Below, in pieces: positions 1 to 6,887 of a DNA stretch of 8,608 nt. The notes under the pieces were generated by a model. That model did no database searches. It was not told the DNA's origin and worked only from the letters and a program-made list of their open reading frames with translations. The position numbers and the translations under genes were made by a program. Every line of letters starts with the position of its first letter. The stretch's first letter is position 1. This DNA is from Flavobacteriaceae bacterium (GTDB lineage: Bacteria > Bacteroidota > Bacteroidia > Flavobacteriales > Flavobacteriaceae), in the NCBI GenBank assembly GCA_030829155.1, contig JAURBD010000070.1, positions 1 to 8,608 on the forward strand, written 5' to 3'.

Positions 1-73
1 ACAAATAATAATAGTAAATAAAAAACGTGTCATTAAAATGAATAATATGAATTGATTACAATGTAGTTAAAAT

Positions 74-107
74 TTGATACTTTTAAATTCCCTCTTGGGT
101 AACTTTC
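74..107 (+). promoter_or_regulatory. Weak candidate Bacteroidota promoter for the DUF885-like gene
   Basis: TAACTTTC at 100-107 matches the Bacteroidota -7 consensus TAnnTTTG except for the last base. A TTG at 74-76 lies 23 bp upstream, at the long end of the known 17-23 bp spacing. Transcription would start near 113, leaving a leader of about 15 nt. There is no Shine-Dalgarno sequence before the ATG at 128, which is normal in this phylum. In AT-rich DNA such matches arise easily, so this is only a candidate. Confidence 0.25.
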
Positions 108-127
108 GTGACTAAAATTAACAGCAA

Positions 128-1813
128 ATGTTTAACTTTATTAAAATCAGTACTTCGAATTTAGGCTTTACTTTATTTCTAATTGGCTTTTTTACTTTTC
201 AATCAATAAATGGTCAATCTACTAATAAAGAAACTAGGTCTGAGCTTATTCAGTTGTTCAACGACTGGAGAAACTTTGAGTCTCCTCCTCTAGTTGACGG
301 TGTGCCCAATTATTCTCAAAATTCATTCGACAACAGATGGGGGACTTTCATGTTGCTTAAAACAAAATTAGAAGGTTTTGAAAAAGATGATTGGAGTGTT
401 CAAGAACAGGTAGATTGGTACTTGCTTTGGGCAGAAATGAATGGTTACATTTTTAATACTAAAATTTTGAAGCCATGGCAACGTGATCCTGCTTTTTATA
501 AGTCCATTTGGACATATAAAAGCGATGTTCCAGCACATGAAGGACCAACGAATCATTTTGTAATTGAACTATGGCAATACAACTTCCCTCTAAATGAAGA
601 GAATCGGAATAATTTGATTTCTTCGTTAACACTTATTCCAAAATTAAATCAACAGGCTCAACAAAACCTTACTGGAAATGCAAAAGATTTATGGATCACT
701 GGAATACGAGATATTCAAAATCAAGCCAAAGTTTTGGAGAGTATCCTTTCTAAACCTAATGTAATTGGGGATTCTGCTCTTGTAACTGAAATAAACAAAG
801 CATTGAGTTCAACAAATAGCTTTGTAAATTGGCTTCAAAAGGAAGCTCCAAAAAAGAATGGTCCTTCGGGAATTGGTAAAGAAAACTATACTTGGTATCA
901 ACAAAATGTACACCTTGTTCCTTTAAGCTGGGATGATGAAGTAATTCTCTTGAAAAGAGAACTAGCTCGCGCCTGGTCTACACTGAAGCTAGAAGAACAT
1001 CGAAATCTAAATTTACCGAAATTAACGGCTGCTGATTCTGCTGATGCCTATGCTCTGTTAGCTCAAAATGCAGCAAAAGAATTAATTGAATTTTTGGACG
1101 AAAATGATATCGTTACGGTCAAAGATTATTTTTCTGAGGCGCTAAAACCTCATCTAGGCAAATATATTCCTGTTGAAAAAAGAAATTTCTTTTGGATTAC
1201 TGCGCATTTAGATCCCAAACCTCTTTTCTCTCATTTTTATCATTGGTTTGAATTGGAGCGTATGAAAAAAGAACCTAACCCAAATCCGTTACGTAAAAAT
1301 GCCTTATTGTACAATATTTTTGATTCAAGAAGCGAAGGTTTGGCTACTGCAGTTGAAGAAATGTTTATGCATGCTGGACTTTACGATAAAAATCCGAAAG
1401 CTAGAGAAATTATTTATATTTTGATTGCCCAGAGAGCCGCAAGAGGGCTAGGTTCATTATATGCACATGCAAACATAATGTCAATGGAGAATGCTGGTAA
1501 AATCCATTCTGAGTACACCCCACGAGGATGGATGAAGACTGAAAAAGAACTGTTGATTTTTGAGCAACACTTATATCTCCGACAGCCTGGTTATGGTACC
1601 AGTTACATTACAGGAAAGTATTTAATTGAAGAGATGATGATGGATGTGGCAAAACAGCAAAACAAAAATTTTACCCTAAAAATGTTTTTTGATGCATTGA
1701 GTGCTACTGGAAATATTCCTGTTTCGCTGGGAAGATGGGAAATGACTCAAGATTCTTCTCAAATTGAAAACATAAGAAATTCTTTTAGACCACTCATGGC
1801 TAAAACCAATTGA
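128..1813 (+). CDS. Secreted DUF885-like protein, possibly a non-catalytic metallopeptidase homologue
   Basis: 561 residues. Residues 1-29 form a signal peptide: a hydrophobic core (about 12-24) then INGQ, with likely cleavage before Gln30, so the product should be periplasmic or exported. The body resembles the all-helical DUF885 family. Matching regions are the N-terminal QRDPAFY segment, a G-x-E-x-Y-x-W-Y stretch before a helix with a basic/acidic pattern, an E403-G-L-A segment followed by E410-E411 (family EGWALYxE), an RAAR helix (436-439) with His447 (family D-x-G-x-H), and a P487-G-Y-G-x-S-Y-x-x-G segment (family PGxxxSYxxG). Where family members carry an HE..PGHH metal motif, this protein has H369-F-Y-H372-W, so the usual zinc site is not evident. 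Length is typical of the family. The gene is alone on its strand and converges on the lipoprotein gene. Family assignment is from memory of conserved blocks and is moderately sure; substrate and activity are unknown. Confidence 0.82.
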   Translation: MFNFIKISTSNLGFTLFLIGFFTFQSINGQSTNKETRSELIQLFNDWRNFESPPLVDGVPNYSQNSFDNRWGTFMLLKTKLEGFEKDDWSVQEQVDWYLLWAEMNGYIFNTKILKPWQRDPAFYKSIWTYKSDVPAHEGPTNHFVIELWQYNFPLNEENRNNLISSLTLIPKLNQQAQQNLTGNAKDLWITGIRDIQNQAKVLESILSKPNVIGDSALVTEINKALSSTNSFVNWLQKEAPKKNGPSGIGKENYTWYQQNVHLVPLSWDDEVILLKRELARAWSTLKLEEHRNLNLPKLTAADSADAYALLAQNAAKELIEFLDENDIVTVKDYFSEALKPHLGKYIPVEKRNFFWITAHLDPKPLFSHFYHWFELERMKKEPNPNPLRKNALLYNIFDSRSEGLATAVEEMFMHAGLYDKNPKAREIIYILIAQRAARGLGSLYAHANIMSMENAGKIHSEYTPRGWMKTEKELLIFEQHLYLRQPGYGTSYITGKYLIEEMMMDVAKQQNKNFTLKMFFDALSATGNIPVSLGRWEMTQDSSQIENIRNSFRPLMAKTN

Positions 1814-1856
1814 CTTTTGTTTGGTGAACATCAAATAAGGGGTGATTATTAATTCA

Positions 1857-1877
1857 CTACTTTGAGCAACTAAGTAG
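1857..1877. repeat. Small inverted repeat in convergent intergenic region
   Basis: CTACTT (1857-1862) and AAGTAG (1872-1877) are perfect 6-bp inverted arms around a 9-nt loop, 44 bp after the stop of the DUF885-like gene. It could form a weak stem in transcripts of either strand. No U-tract follows on either strand, so it is not a standard intrinsic terminator. Confidence 0.25.
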
Positions 1878-1905
1878 CGGATAATTTTCCAAAATCATTT
1901 GCAGC

Positions 1906-1925
1906 TTTAGGGCTGTATCCCTAAA
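1906..1925. repeat. 7-bp perfect hairpin next to an A8 tract; weak terminator candidate
   Basis: TTTAGGG (1906-1912) and CCCTAAA (1919-1925) are perfect inverted arms with a 6-nt loop, between two convergent genes where terminators are expected. The plus-strand transcript has A residues after the stem (run at 1923-1930). The minus-strand transcript meets the matching U run before the stem. Neither orientation gives the stem-then-U-tract order of an intrinsic terminator. It may still stall or protect 3' ends of one or both transcripts. Confidence 0.3.
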
Positions 1926-1937
1926 AAAAATTTAACA

Positions 1938-2828
1938 TCAGTTAATCCACCCCCCTACTTGTGTTCTTAATTCTGCACCATATGCTTTGGCTTTGGCTTT
2001 GAGTTCCTCTGAAGTATCTCCTGAAATAATAACCTTTTCAAGAGTAAACAAAGTCATAAATTCTTTGGAGTAGTCGCTTTGTTCAAAATTGTTGAGGTGA
2101 TGAACAAAATCAGCAGCCGTATAATATTTCTCAACTAGATTTACACGTCTTCCATCTGCCGATATAAAGTATCCAAAGTCATAAGTGTTGGGTTCTGTTT
2201 CTCGCACAAATTTTGTAAAACGCACCATAAATTCCTCAACATCTGATTTCTTAAAACCTTTATTTATCTTAAGCTCTGCAAGGCCTAGCACTTTGGCTGA
2301 GCTTTTGTTTATGCCTTCGTATGCGGCAACTTCTTTATTGAAAGCCGTGGGATCCATATATCTCCATATTTTTGCTATTTGATTGCCTTCCCAAAGACTA
2401 ATAACATAAAAGGGTAAAGTTGTTTCTTTGCCCGTAAAATTCCCCTTTCCTGACCACATGGACCAAAAAGCAGTATAAATTCTACCGTCATTTAAATTGT
2501 ATGTTTGAATTTTATCAGTGGTAACCTTAACATCACTAAATAATATATGAGCAAATTTATCTCCCTCTATAAGGCCTTGACGTCCTCCGGGATTAACAAC
2601 AGTTTTATTTTCTTTTTGATTATTAGAAAACTGATCATAAAGCTCTAAGTTTTCAGCAAACAACTTTTCAGCAACACTTGAATCTTTATTCATGTATGCC
2701 TCCATATGACTTTTGACCATTGATGTTTTTTGATCTGATGTAGTAATGATTCCTGTACTTTCCCCTGATATACTGTTGCAGGAAACAAAAAGAACGGATG
2801 CTAAAAGTGTGATGAAATTATTTTTCAT
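1938..2828 (-). CDS. Predicted lipoprotein with NTF2/SnoaL-like and ABM-like domains
   Basis: 296 residues. The N-terminus has a basic start, a hydrophobic stretch (5-16) and a lipobox-like FVSC ending at Cys17, so lipid anchoring to a membrane is likely. Residues about 33-165 look like an NTF2/SnoaL-type alpha+beta cone: a first helix (SMVKSHMEAYMNKD), an AEKLFAENLELYD segment, then beta strands including FYVISLWEGNQIAKIWRYMD, the typical closing strand pair. Residues about 195-296 resemble a ferredoxin-like antibiotic biosynthesis monooxygenase (ABM) or dimeric alpha/beta barrel unit: FTKFVRETEPNTYDFGYF, then VNLVEKYYTAADFVHHLNN, matching the E-P-x-T / V-E-x-Y / H-x-x-N pattern of that fold. 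Either fold can bind small molecules or catalyse reactions, but no catalytic residues can be assigned. The gene lies 76 bp after the OmpA-family gene on the same strand and has a candidate promoter, so it is probably expressed separately. Function unknown. Confidence 0.85.
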   Translation of the reverse strand: MKNNFITLLASVLFVSCNSISGESTGIITTSDQKTSMVKSHMEAYMNKDSSVAEKLFAENLELYDQFSNNQKENKTVVNPGGRQGLIEGDKFAHILFSDVKVTTDKIQTYNLNDGRIYTAFWSMWSGKGNFTGKETTLPFYVISLWEGNQIAKIWRYMDPTAFNKEVAAYEGINKSSAKVLGLAELKINKGFKKSDVEEFMVRFTKFVRETEPNTYDFGYFISADGRRVNLVEKYYTAADFVHHLNNFEQSDYSKEFMTLFTLEKVIISGDTSEELKAKAKAYGAELRTQVGGWIN

Positions 2829-2851
2829 TGGTTTTGATTTATTGTTATCTT

Positions 2852-2859
2852 CAAATATA
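2852..2859 (-). promoter_or_regulatory. -7 element (TAnnTTTG) of the lipoprotein gene
   Basis: Read on the minus strand, TATATTTG matches the Bacteroidota sigma factor -7 consensus TAnnTTTG exactly. It lies 23 nt before the ATG at 2828, giving a predicted leader of roughly 17 nt. No perfect TTG -33 box is present at 17-23 bp; the nearest is a TTTA at about 2883-2886. This supports separate transcription of the lipoprotein gene from the upstream adhesin operon. Confidence 0.45.
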
Positions 2860-2904
2860 TTAAATTACTTTTTATTGATTGCTAAACAGAAGTGATTTGC
2901 TTTA

Positions 2905-5622
2905 TTAGAATTTTAAAATCTTAAAGGTAGATTTTCTATTGAGTTGATATTCGGCTTCTGAACAGTCAATGTTATCAATGCAAATGTTGTCTAAGTTTTC
3001 TTCACCAAGGGCTTTAATGAGTAATCGACTTGGGTCAATCCCCTTGTTGATAAGCCAGTTTTTGGTAACCTTAGCTCTTTTTAAGGAAAGTTTCCTGTTG
3101 TACTCTTTAGATGCTCTAGAATCTGCATAAGAGCTTATTTGTAATACCATTTCAGGATATTTGATTAATGCTACCAAAACTTTTTTCAGCGATAAAATAG
3201 AGTTTCTTTTTAAGGTTGCCTTATTCAATTCAAAGAAAATAGGATCAACACCTAAGACGCAAATTAAATCGTTGGGCAAACAGTCGGTTCTCCAACTCAA
3301 ATCGATGTTTTCAACCAATTTTTGTCCCTCAGAAGGATCTAATTGTATTTGTCGAGTGGAATAACTAATTCCATTAGATGCTCTCAGATAATAGGTTTTT
3401 GAGCAGTCAACTTTATTATCAAACAAAAAGTTTCCATTTTCATCAACAATTAGCTTTCTTATTACGTTTTTGTTTGCATTTAAGAGTTCTACTTTTGCGC
3501 CAATCAACAACTCTTTTGTGTACAAATCGTAAACCTTGCCTTCTATGGTCAAACCACATCCTGATTTTTTAATTGTGGGGGTTTTTGAATAATTTGTGTT
3601 TTCTCTTTTAATTATTTTATATACTTCGTCTGATGAACTTCCGTTTAATCCGTTTCGGTTAGATGAGAAATAACCAAAGTCTCTATTTTGGTTGTAAACA
3701 TATCCAAAATCATCAAAGGCTGAATTGACAGGGATTCCAAGATTGGTGCTTTTTAAAGGATACCCCCTGTCGTTTAGTTTTGATGTGAAAATATCAAAAC
3801 CTCCAAGGCCTAATTTGCCATCACTAGAAAAATAGAGATGATTTATTTTATCTATAAAAGGAAATGATTCTCTAAACTCAGTATTGACATTAGGGCCCAT
3901 ATTGATGGGCTGACTGTACTTCCCGTCCTCAAAAATATAAACAAACCATATGTCTGATTTTCCGTAAGAGCCCGGCATATCCGAAGAAAAATAAAGTTTC
4001 TTATTGTCTGGACTCAATGCTGGGTGAGCAGTTGAATATTGATTTCCATTAAAGGGTAATTCCTCAATTGATCCCCATGAGTCATTTGTTTTTGTAGCCT
4101 TGTATATTTTTAATTTTACTTCTTTATCTCGTGCTGATTTTAATCTCCCCTTAAAAAAATTATTTCGCGTAAAATACATGGTTTTGCCATCATTGCTGAT
4201 GGTTGCCGTAGATTCATGATACTTAGTGTTGACCTCTCCTTGAAGAGCTTCACGTTCTGAAAGATTGCCCAAAGAATCAATTTTAGCGATGAATAAATCC
4301 AAGAAAGGTTCGTTTGACCATTTAAAGTTTTTATCTCCCGTAGTTTCTAAACTTGAAGCAAAAATTATACTTTCATCATCATAAAAGTTGGGTCCAAAAT
4401 CAGAGTTTTCTGAGTTAATATCTGTTTTGTAGAGGCTGTAATTTCCACTGTTTTTTATAATTGTGTCTAAGTAGCTTTCGTTGACTTTTAGGTATTTGTC
4501 CGATAAAGGAGAATTTTTTAATTCAATGTATTTTTTCATGAATTGATCGGCAACATCATAGGCCTCGATGCTTTTAAACGATATTGATGCTCTGAAATAC
4601 ATTTCGGGGTCGAGACCTTTGGGATATGAATCGATTAGTTTGTTGAACCAAACCGTAGCTAAATCATATTGGCTGTTATTAAAGTAAGCCATGGCCAAGT
4701 ATTTATAGATTTCTTTGGTTTGTTTCCCTGCCCTAGCAAGCTTCAGATATTTCTTAATAGCAGGGGAAAATTCATAATCGTCATAATTATTTTGAGCATT
4801 AAAAATATTGTTGGTTCGAGGTTTAATTTCTTGATTGACAAGAGTTGATAAAGAGTCTATTGGTTCTGCTTCATTGGTGAGATTATTCTCTTGTATTGGG
4901 GTTTGAGGAAATAAAACAGGGCGTTTGTTTTCCAATTTAAAATTAGTTTTCTTTTGGAAAAATGATGAATCAACTTGGGCTTCACCTTCATTGAACACAA
5001 TTGGTTTTTCCTTCTGCTCCAGAAGGATCGGCTGTTGGGTTTGTTCTTCTACTTTTTTGGGAATCGTTTTTTCGTTTTTTCGAGTCGGTTTGGTTTTTAG
5101 AGTTTTCAGTTCAGGAAGATTTTGTTGAGCGACTTTTGGCAGGGTATCTTTCTTTTTTTGTAGAATTATATTCGGGGTTTTAGATTCAACAACCTCCTTT
5201 TTTGCGGAAGTTTGTTTTACTTTTTTTATAGAATTAGTGTCCGATTTTATCGCTACTGTTTTTGGCTTTGAAGGGGTTTGCTTTACAACAGATATATTGG
5301 TGTAAAGCAACCAGTAGTGATCTTTATCAAGATTATTGGTATTAATAAACTTATCGACTTCTTCTTTTGATGCCAGCTGATTTATCGAGACCCGATACAA
5401 TCCATTTGTTTTCTTTAGGACTTTTACTTCTTGAAACCCTTCTTTTATCAGTTTTCGTTTTAATATTAATGCATTAAGTTCATATCTGTAAGATCCTACA
5501 ATAAGCTGTATTGACTGATCCTGCAATTTTTTTTGAGCAGCCGTTTTTTGCATAGGAAAAAAGAAGACCAACAACAAGATGGTTGTGATGTACTTTTTGA
5601 TATGTAATGTTCTTTTGTTCAT
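2905..5622 (-). CDS. OmpA-family protein with SPOR, TPR, PD40 propeller and CRD domains
   Basis: 905 residues. A signal peptide (1-29, TAA before Gln30) predicts export to the periplasm or outer membrane. Domains in order: SPOR-like (about 36-110), a peptidoglycan-binding fold; a Lys/Thr/Pro/Gln-rich unstructured linker (about 113-275); TPR-like helices (about 285-370); PD40 beta-propeller blades (about 405-670) with repeated (S)xDGKxxYFxS/T motifs, e.g. ATISNDGKTMYFT at 473 and PALSPDNKKLYFSSD at 534; a carboxypeptidase-regulatory-like beta domain (about 689-770); and an OmpA C-terminal peptidoglycan-binding domain (about 790-905). The OmpA domain keeps Asp834 and Arg849, 15 residues apart as in the diaminopimelate-binding pair of OmpA, plus the N-x-x-LSxxRA block. 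TPR-PD40-CRD-OmpA is the layout of PorE-type T9SS accessory proteins; the SPOR extension is extra. The start lies 1 nt after the PorP/SprF stop, so co-translation is likely. It probably links the partner outer-membrane protein to the cell wall (inference). Confidence 0.93.
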   Translation of the reverse strand: MNKRTLHIKKYITTILLLVFFFPMQKTAAQKKLQDQSIQLIVGSYRYELNALILKRKLIKEGFQEVKVLKKTNGLYRVSINQLASKEEVDKFINTNNLDKDHYWLLYTNISVVKQTPSKPKTVAIKSDTNSIKKVKQTSAKKEVVESKTPNIILQKKKDTLPKVAQQNLPELKTLKTKPTRKNEKTIPKKVEEQTQQPILLEQKEKPIVFNEGEAQVDSSFFQKKTNFKLENKRPVLFPQTPIQENNLTNEAEPIDSLSTLVNQEIKPRTNNIFNAQNNYDDYEFSPAIKKYLKLARAGKQTKEIYKYLAMAYFNNSQYDLATVWFNKLIDSYPKGLDPEMYFRASISFKSIEAYDVADQFMKKYIELKNSPLSDKYLKVNESYLDTIIKNSGNYSLYKTDINSENSDFGPNFYDDESIIFASSLETTGDKNFKWSNEPFLDLFIAKIDSLGNLSEREALQGEVNTKYHESTATISNDGKTMYFTRNNFFKGRLKSARDKEVKLKIYKATKTNDSWGSIEELPFNGNQYSTAHPALSPDNKKLYFSSDMPGSYGKSDIWFVYIFEDGKYSQPINMGPNVNTEFRESFPFIDKINHLYFSSDGKLGLGGFDIFTSKLNDRGYPLKSTNLGIPVNSAFDDFGYVYNQNRDFGYFSSNRNGLNGSSSDEVYKIIKRENTNYSKTPTIKKSGCGLTIEGKVYDLYTKELLIGAKVELLNANKNVIRKLIVDENGNFLFDNKVDCSKTYYLRASNGISYSTRQIQLDPSEGQKLVENIDLSWRTDCLPNDLICVLGVDPIFFELNKATLKRNSILSLKKVLVALIKYPEMVLQISSYADSRASKEYNRKLSLKRAKVTKNWLINKGIDPSRLLIKALGEENLDNICIDNIDCSEAEYQLNRKSTFKILKF

Positions 5623-5626
5623 ATTA
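5620..5626 (-). other. TAATATG junction: stop of PorP/SprF gene 1 nt from OmpA-family start
   Basis: On the minus strand the sequence TAA-T-ATG places the stop codon of the PorP/SprF gene one nucleotide before the start of the OmpA-family gene. No Shine-Dalgarno sequence is seen. Ribosomes ending the first gene could restart directly on the second, which fits fixed co-production of two partner proteins. Confidence 0.7.
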
Positions 5627-6571
5627 AAAAAACCGTGGTGTCAATATTTTTTTATTTGTTCCTAAATCAATTCTAAAGAAAACTTCGAATGACCCAGTCG
5701 CATATTTTTGAATTTCTGTAGTAGAAAAATCGTAACTAAATCCTATCATTAGGGCGTCAGAAACTTGGATGCCTGCCATAGAAGTAATGGCAGAATCTAA
5801 TCGATTGGCCACCCCAAAAGAAAAGTTATTATTGATTAAAAAGTTTAACGATAAATCCCACTGAACGGGACTTCCTTTTACCACTTTTATCAATGAGGCT
5901 GGCTTAATTTTTAGTGATGGTAGTGCATCAAAAACATAACCTGCAATAAAGTAAAAATGAATTTTTTCAGAAAAACTAGAGAAAAAACTCGACTCGTTTT
6001 GAACCAGACTAAAATATTGTTTTTCAAGAAGATTTGGAGCTGATAGACCAAGATAATACTTTTGGGTATTGAAGAAAATTCCTGCTCCAATTTGAGGTTG
6101 GTATTTGTTATCTACAGCATAGCCGATGTATGGATCTGTTTCGTCATAAATATTCAAGCGGTTAAAATTAATGTCAAAAGCGTTGACACCCACTTTTAGT
6201 CCAAAAGTAAGTTTTGAAAACATGAAGCTTAATGAATAGGCGTAATCAATAGCAATATTGGTTTCTGTCAAGGGTCCTATTTGATCATTAATTATGGTCA
6301 GCCCTAATCCCATTTTTTCATTCTCACCAATAGGGGTGTCGAATGAAAAGACCGATGTTTTTGGTGCTCCCTCAACATCAACCCATTGAGACCTAACAAG
6401 TGCCTTTAAACTCATTATACCCCTGTTTCCCGCAAAGGCAGGATTAAAAACCTGCGTCATGTACATATATTGCGTGTACTGTGCTTCTTGTTGTGCCTTT
6501 GCAAAACAAGAGATTAGTCCCACTAAAAGGAATAAAATTTTTCTGCTATGTCTATTTTTACTCTTAATCAT
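5624..6571 (-). CDS. PorP/SprF-family type IX secretion outer-membrane protein
   Basis: 315 residues from the ATG at 6571. An upstream in-frame ATG at 6595 would add eight residues (MLAIYIYK) and 24 nt of extra overlap with the adhesin gene. The 6571 start is preferred because it gives a standard signal peptide (basic MIKSKNRHSRK, core ILFLLVGLISCF, AKA before Gln27) and an 8-nt coupled overlap. Family hallmarks follow in order: QYTQYMYMTQVFNPAFAGNRG-like block at about 31-51, R60-x-QWVDVEGAPKT (60-72), GLGLTIINDQIGP (88-100), a repeated amphipathic beta-strand pattern, PQIGAGIFF and YYLGLSAPN (about 159-180), SYDFSTTEI (279-287), GSFEVFFRID and a final PRFF. The protein should be a beta-barrel in the outer membrane. 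In gliding Flavobacteria, PorP/SprF-like proteins are needed for export or attachment of type B CTD adhesins, and the gene directly upstream encodes such an adhesin. Confidence 0.93.
   Translation of the reverse strand: MIKSKNRHSRKILFLLVGLISCFAKAQQEAQYTQYMYMTQVFNPAFAGNRGIMSLKALVRSQWVDVEGAPKTSVFSFDTPIGENEKMGLGLTIINDQIGPLTETNIAIDYAYSLSFMFSKLTFGLKVGVNAFDINFNRLNIYDETDPYIGYAVDNKYQPQIGAGIFFNTQKYYLGLSAPNLLEKQYFSLVQNESSFFSSFSEKIHFYFIAGYVFDALPSLKIKPASLIKVVKGSPVQWDLSLNFLINNNFSFGVANRLDSAITSMAGIQVSDALMIGFSYDFSTTEIQKYATGSFEVFFRIDLGTNKKILTPRFF
6564..6571 (-). other. ATGATTAA overlap coupling adhesin and PorP/SprF genes
   Basis: On the minus strand the 8-nt ATGATTAA contains the start of the PorP/SprF gene (6571-6569) and the stop of the adhesin gene (6566-6564). 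The overlap suggests translational coupling, so the secretion partner is made whenever translation of the adhesin is completed. It also supports choosing 6571 rather than 6595 as the start. Confidence 0.7.
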
Positions 6572-6887
6572 TTTGTAAATATAAATAGCCAACAAATTCT
6601 TTCTTACCCGGATTATCGGCTCCTGGGAAACTCAATACATAATAATAAGTCCCTGAAGGTAATTTTTCATTTTTGCTAATGGTTACTCTTCCATTTGAAA
6701 AGCCTCTAAACGCCTCTGAATTTCCACCTCCAGGGTAGCCCTCCACTTCGAAAACCAATACACCCCATCGGTTGTAAATTTGTAAAATATTGTCTGGATA
6801 ATCTTCTATGCCAGTAATAATGAAATAATCATTTTTTTGATCATTATTAGGAGTAACCAATTCAAATATCTCTATGTTCGGAACATA
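6564..6887 (-). other. CHU_C / gliding-motility-associated C-terminal sorting domain
   Basis: About 107 residues after the last repeat. Blocks typical of the type B T9SS signal are visible: a TPNxDxxND-type turn, an IYNRWGVLVFE strand, and a G-T-Y-Y-Y-V strand before the final G-Y-L-Y-L. Two positions differ from the most common form. The turn reads NNDQKND rather than NGDGxND, and the usual tryptophan of the W-x-G segment is Phe (FRGFSNGR). Both look like tolerated changes. The signal should direct the adhesin through the T9SS with its PorP/SprF partner. Confidence 0.85.

Noticed and set aside
69..76. AAAATTTG as a -7 promoter box for the first gene
   Set aside because: The first base of TAnnTTTG is wrong and no TTG lies at 17-23 bp upstream (the nearest, at 52-54, is only 14 bp away).
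3161..5183. Several 60-67-residue plus-strand open frames within the OmpA-family gene
   Set aside because: They lie fully antisense to a clearly coding frame with recognisable domains, and their translations have no domain-like features.
6572..6595. Upstream ATG at 6595 as start of the PorP/SprF gene
   Set aside because: It would add MLAIYIYK before a normal signal peptide; the ATG at 6571 gives the standard N-terminus and an 8-nt coupled overlap.
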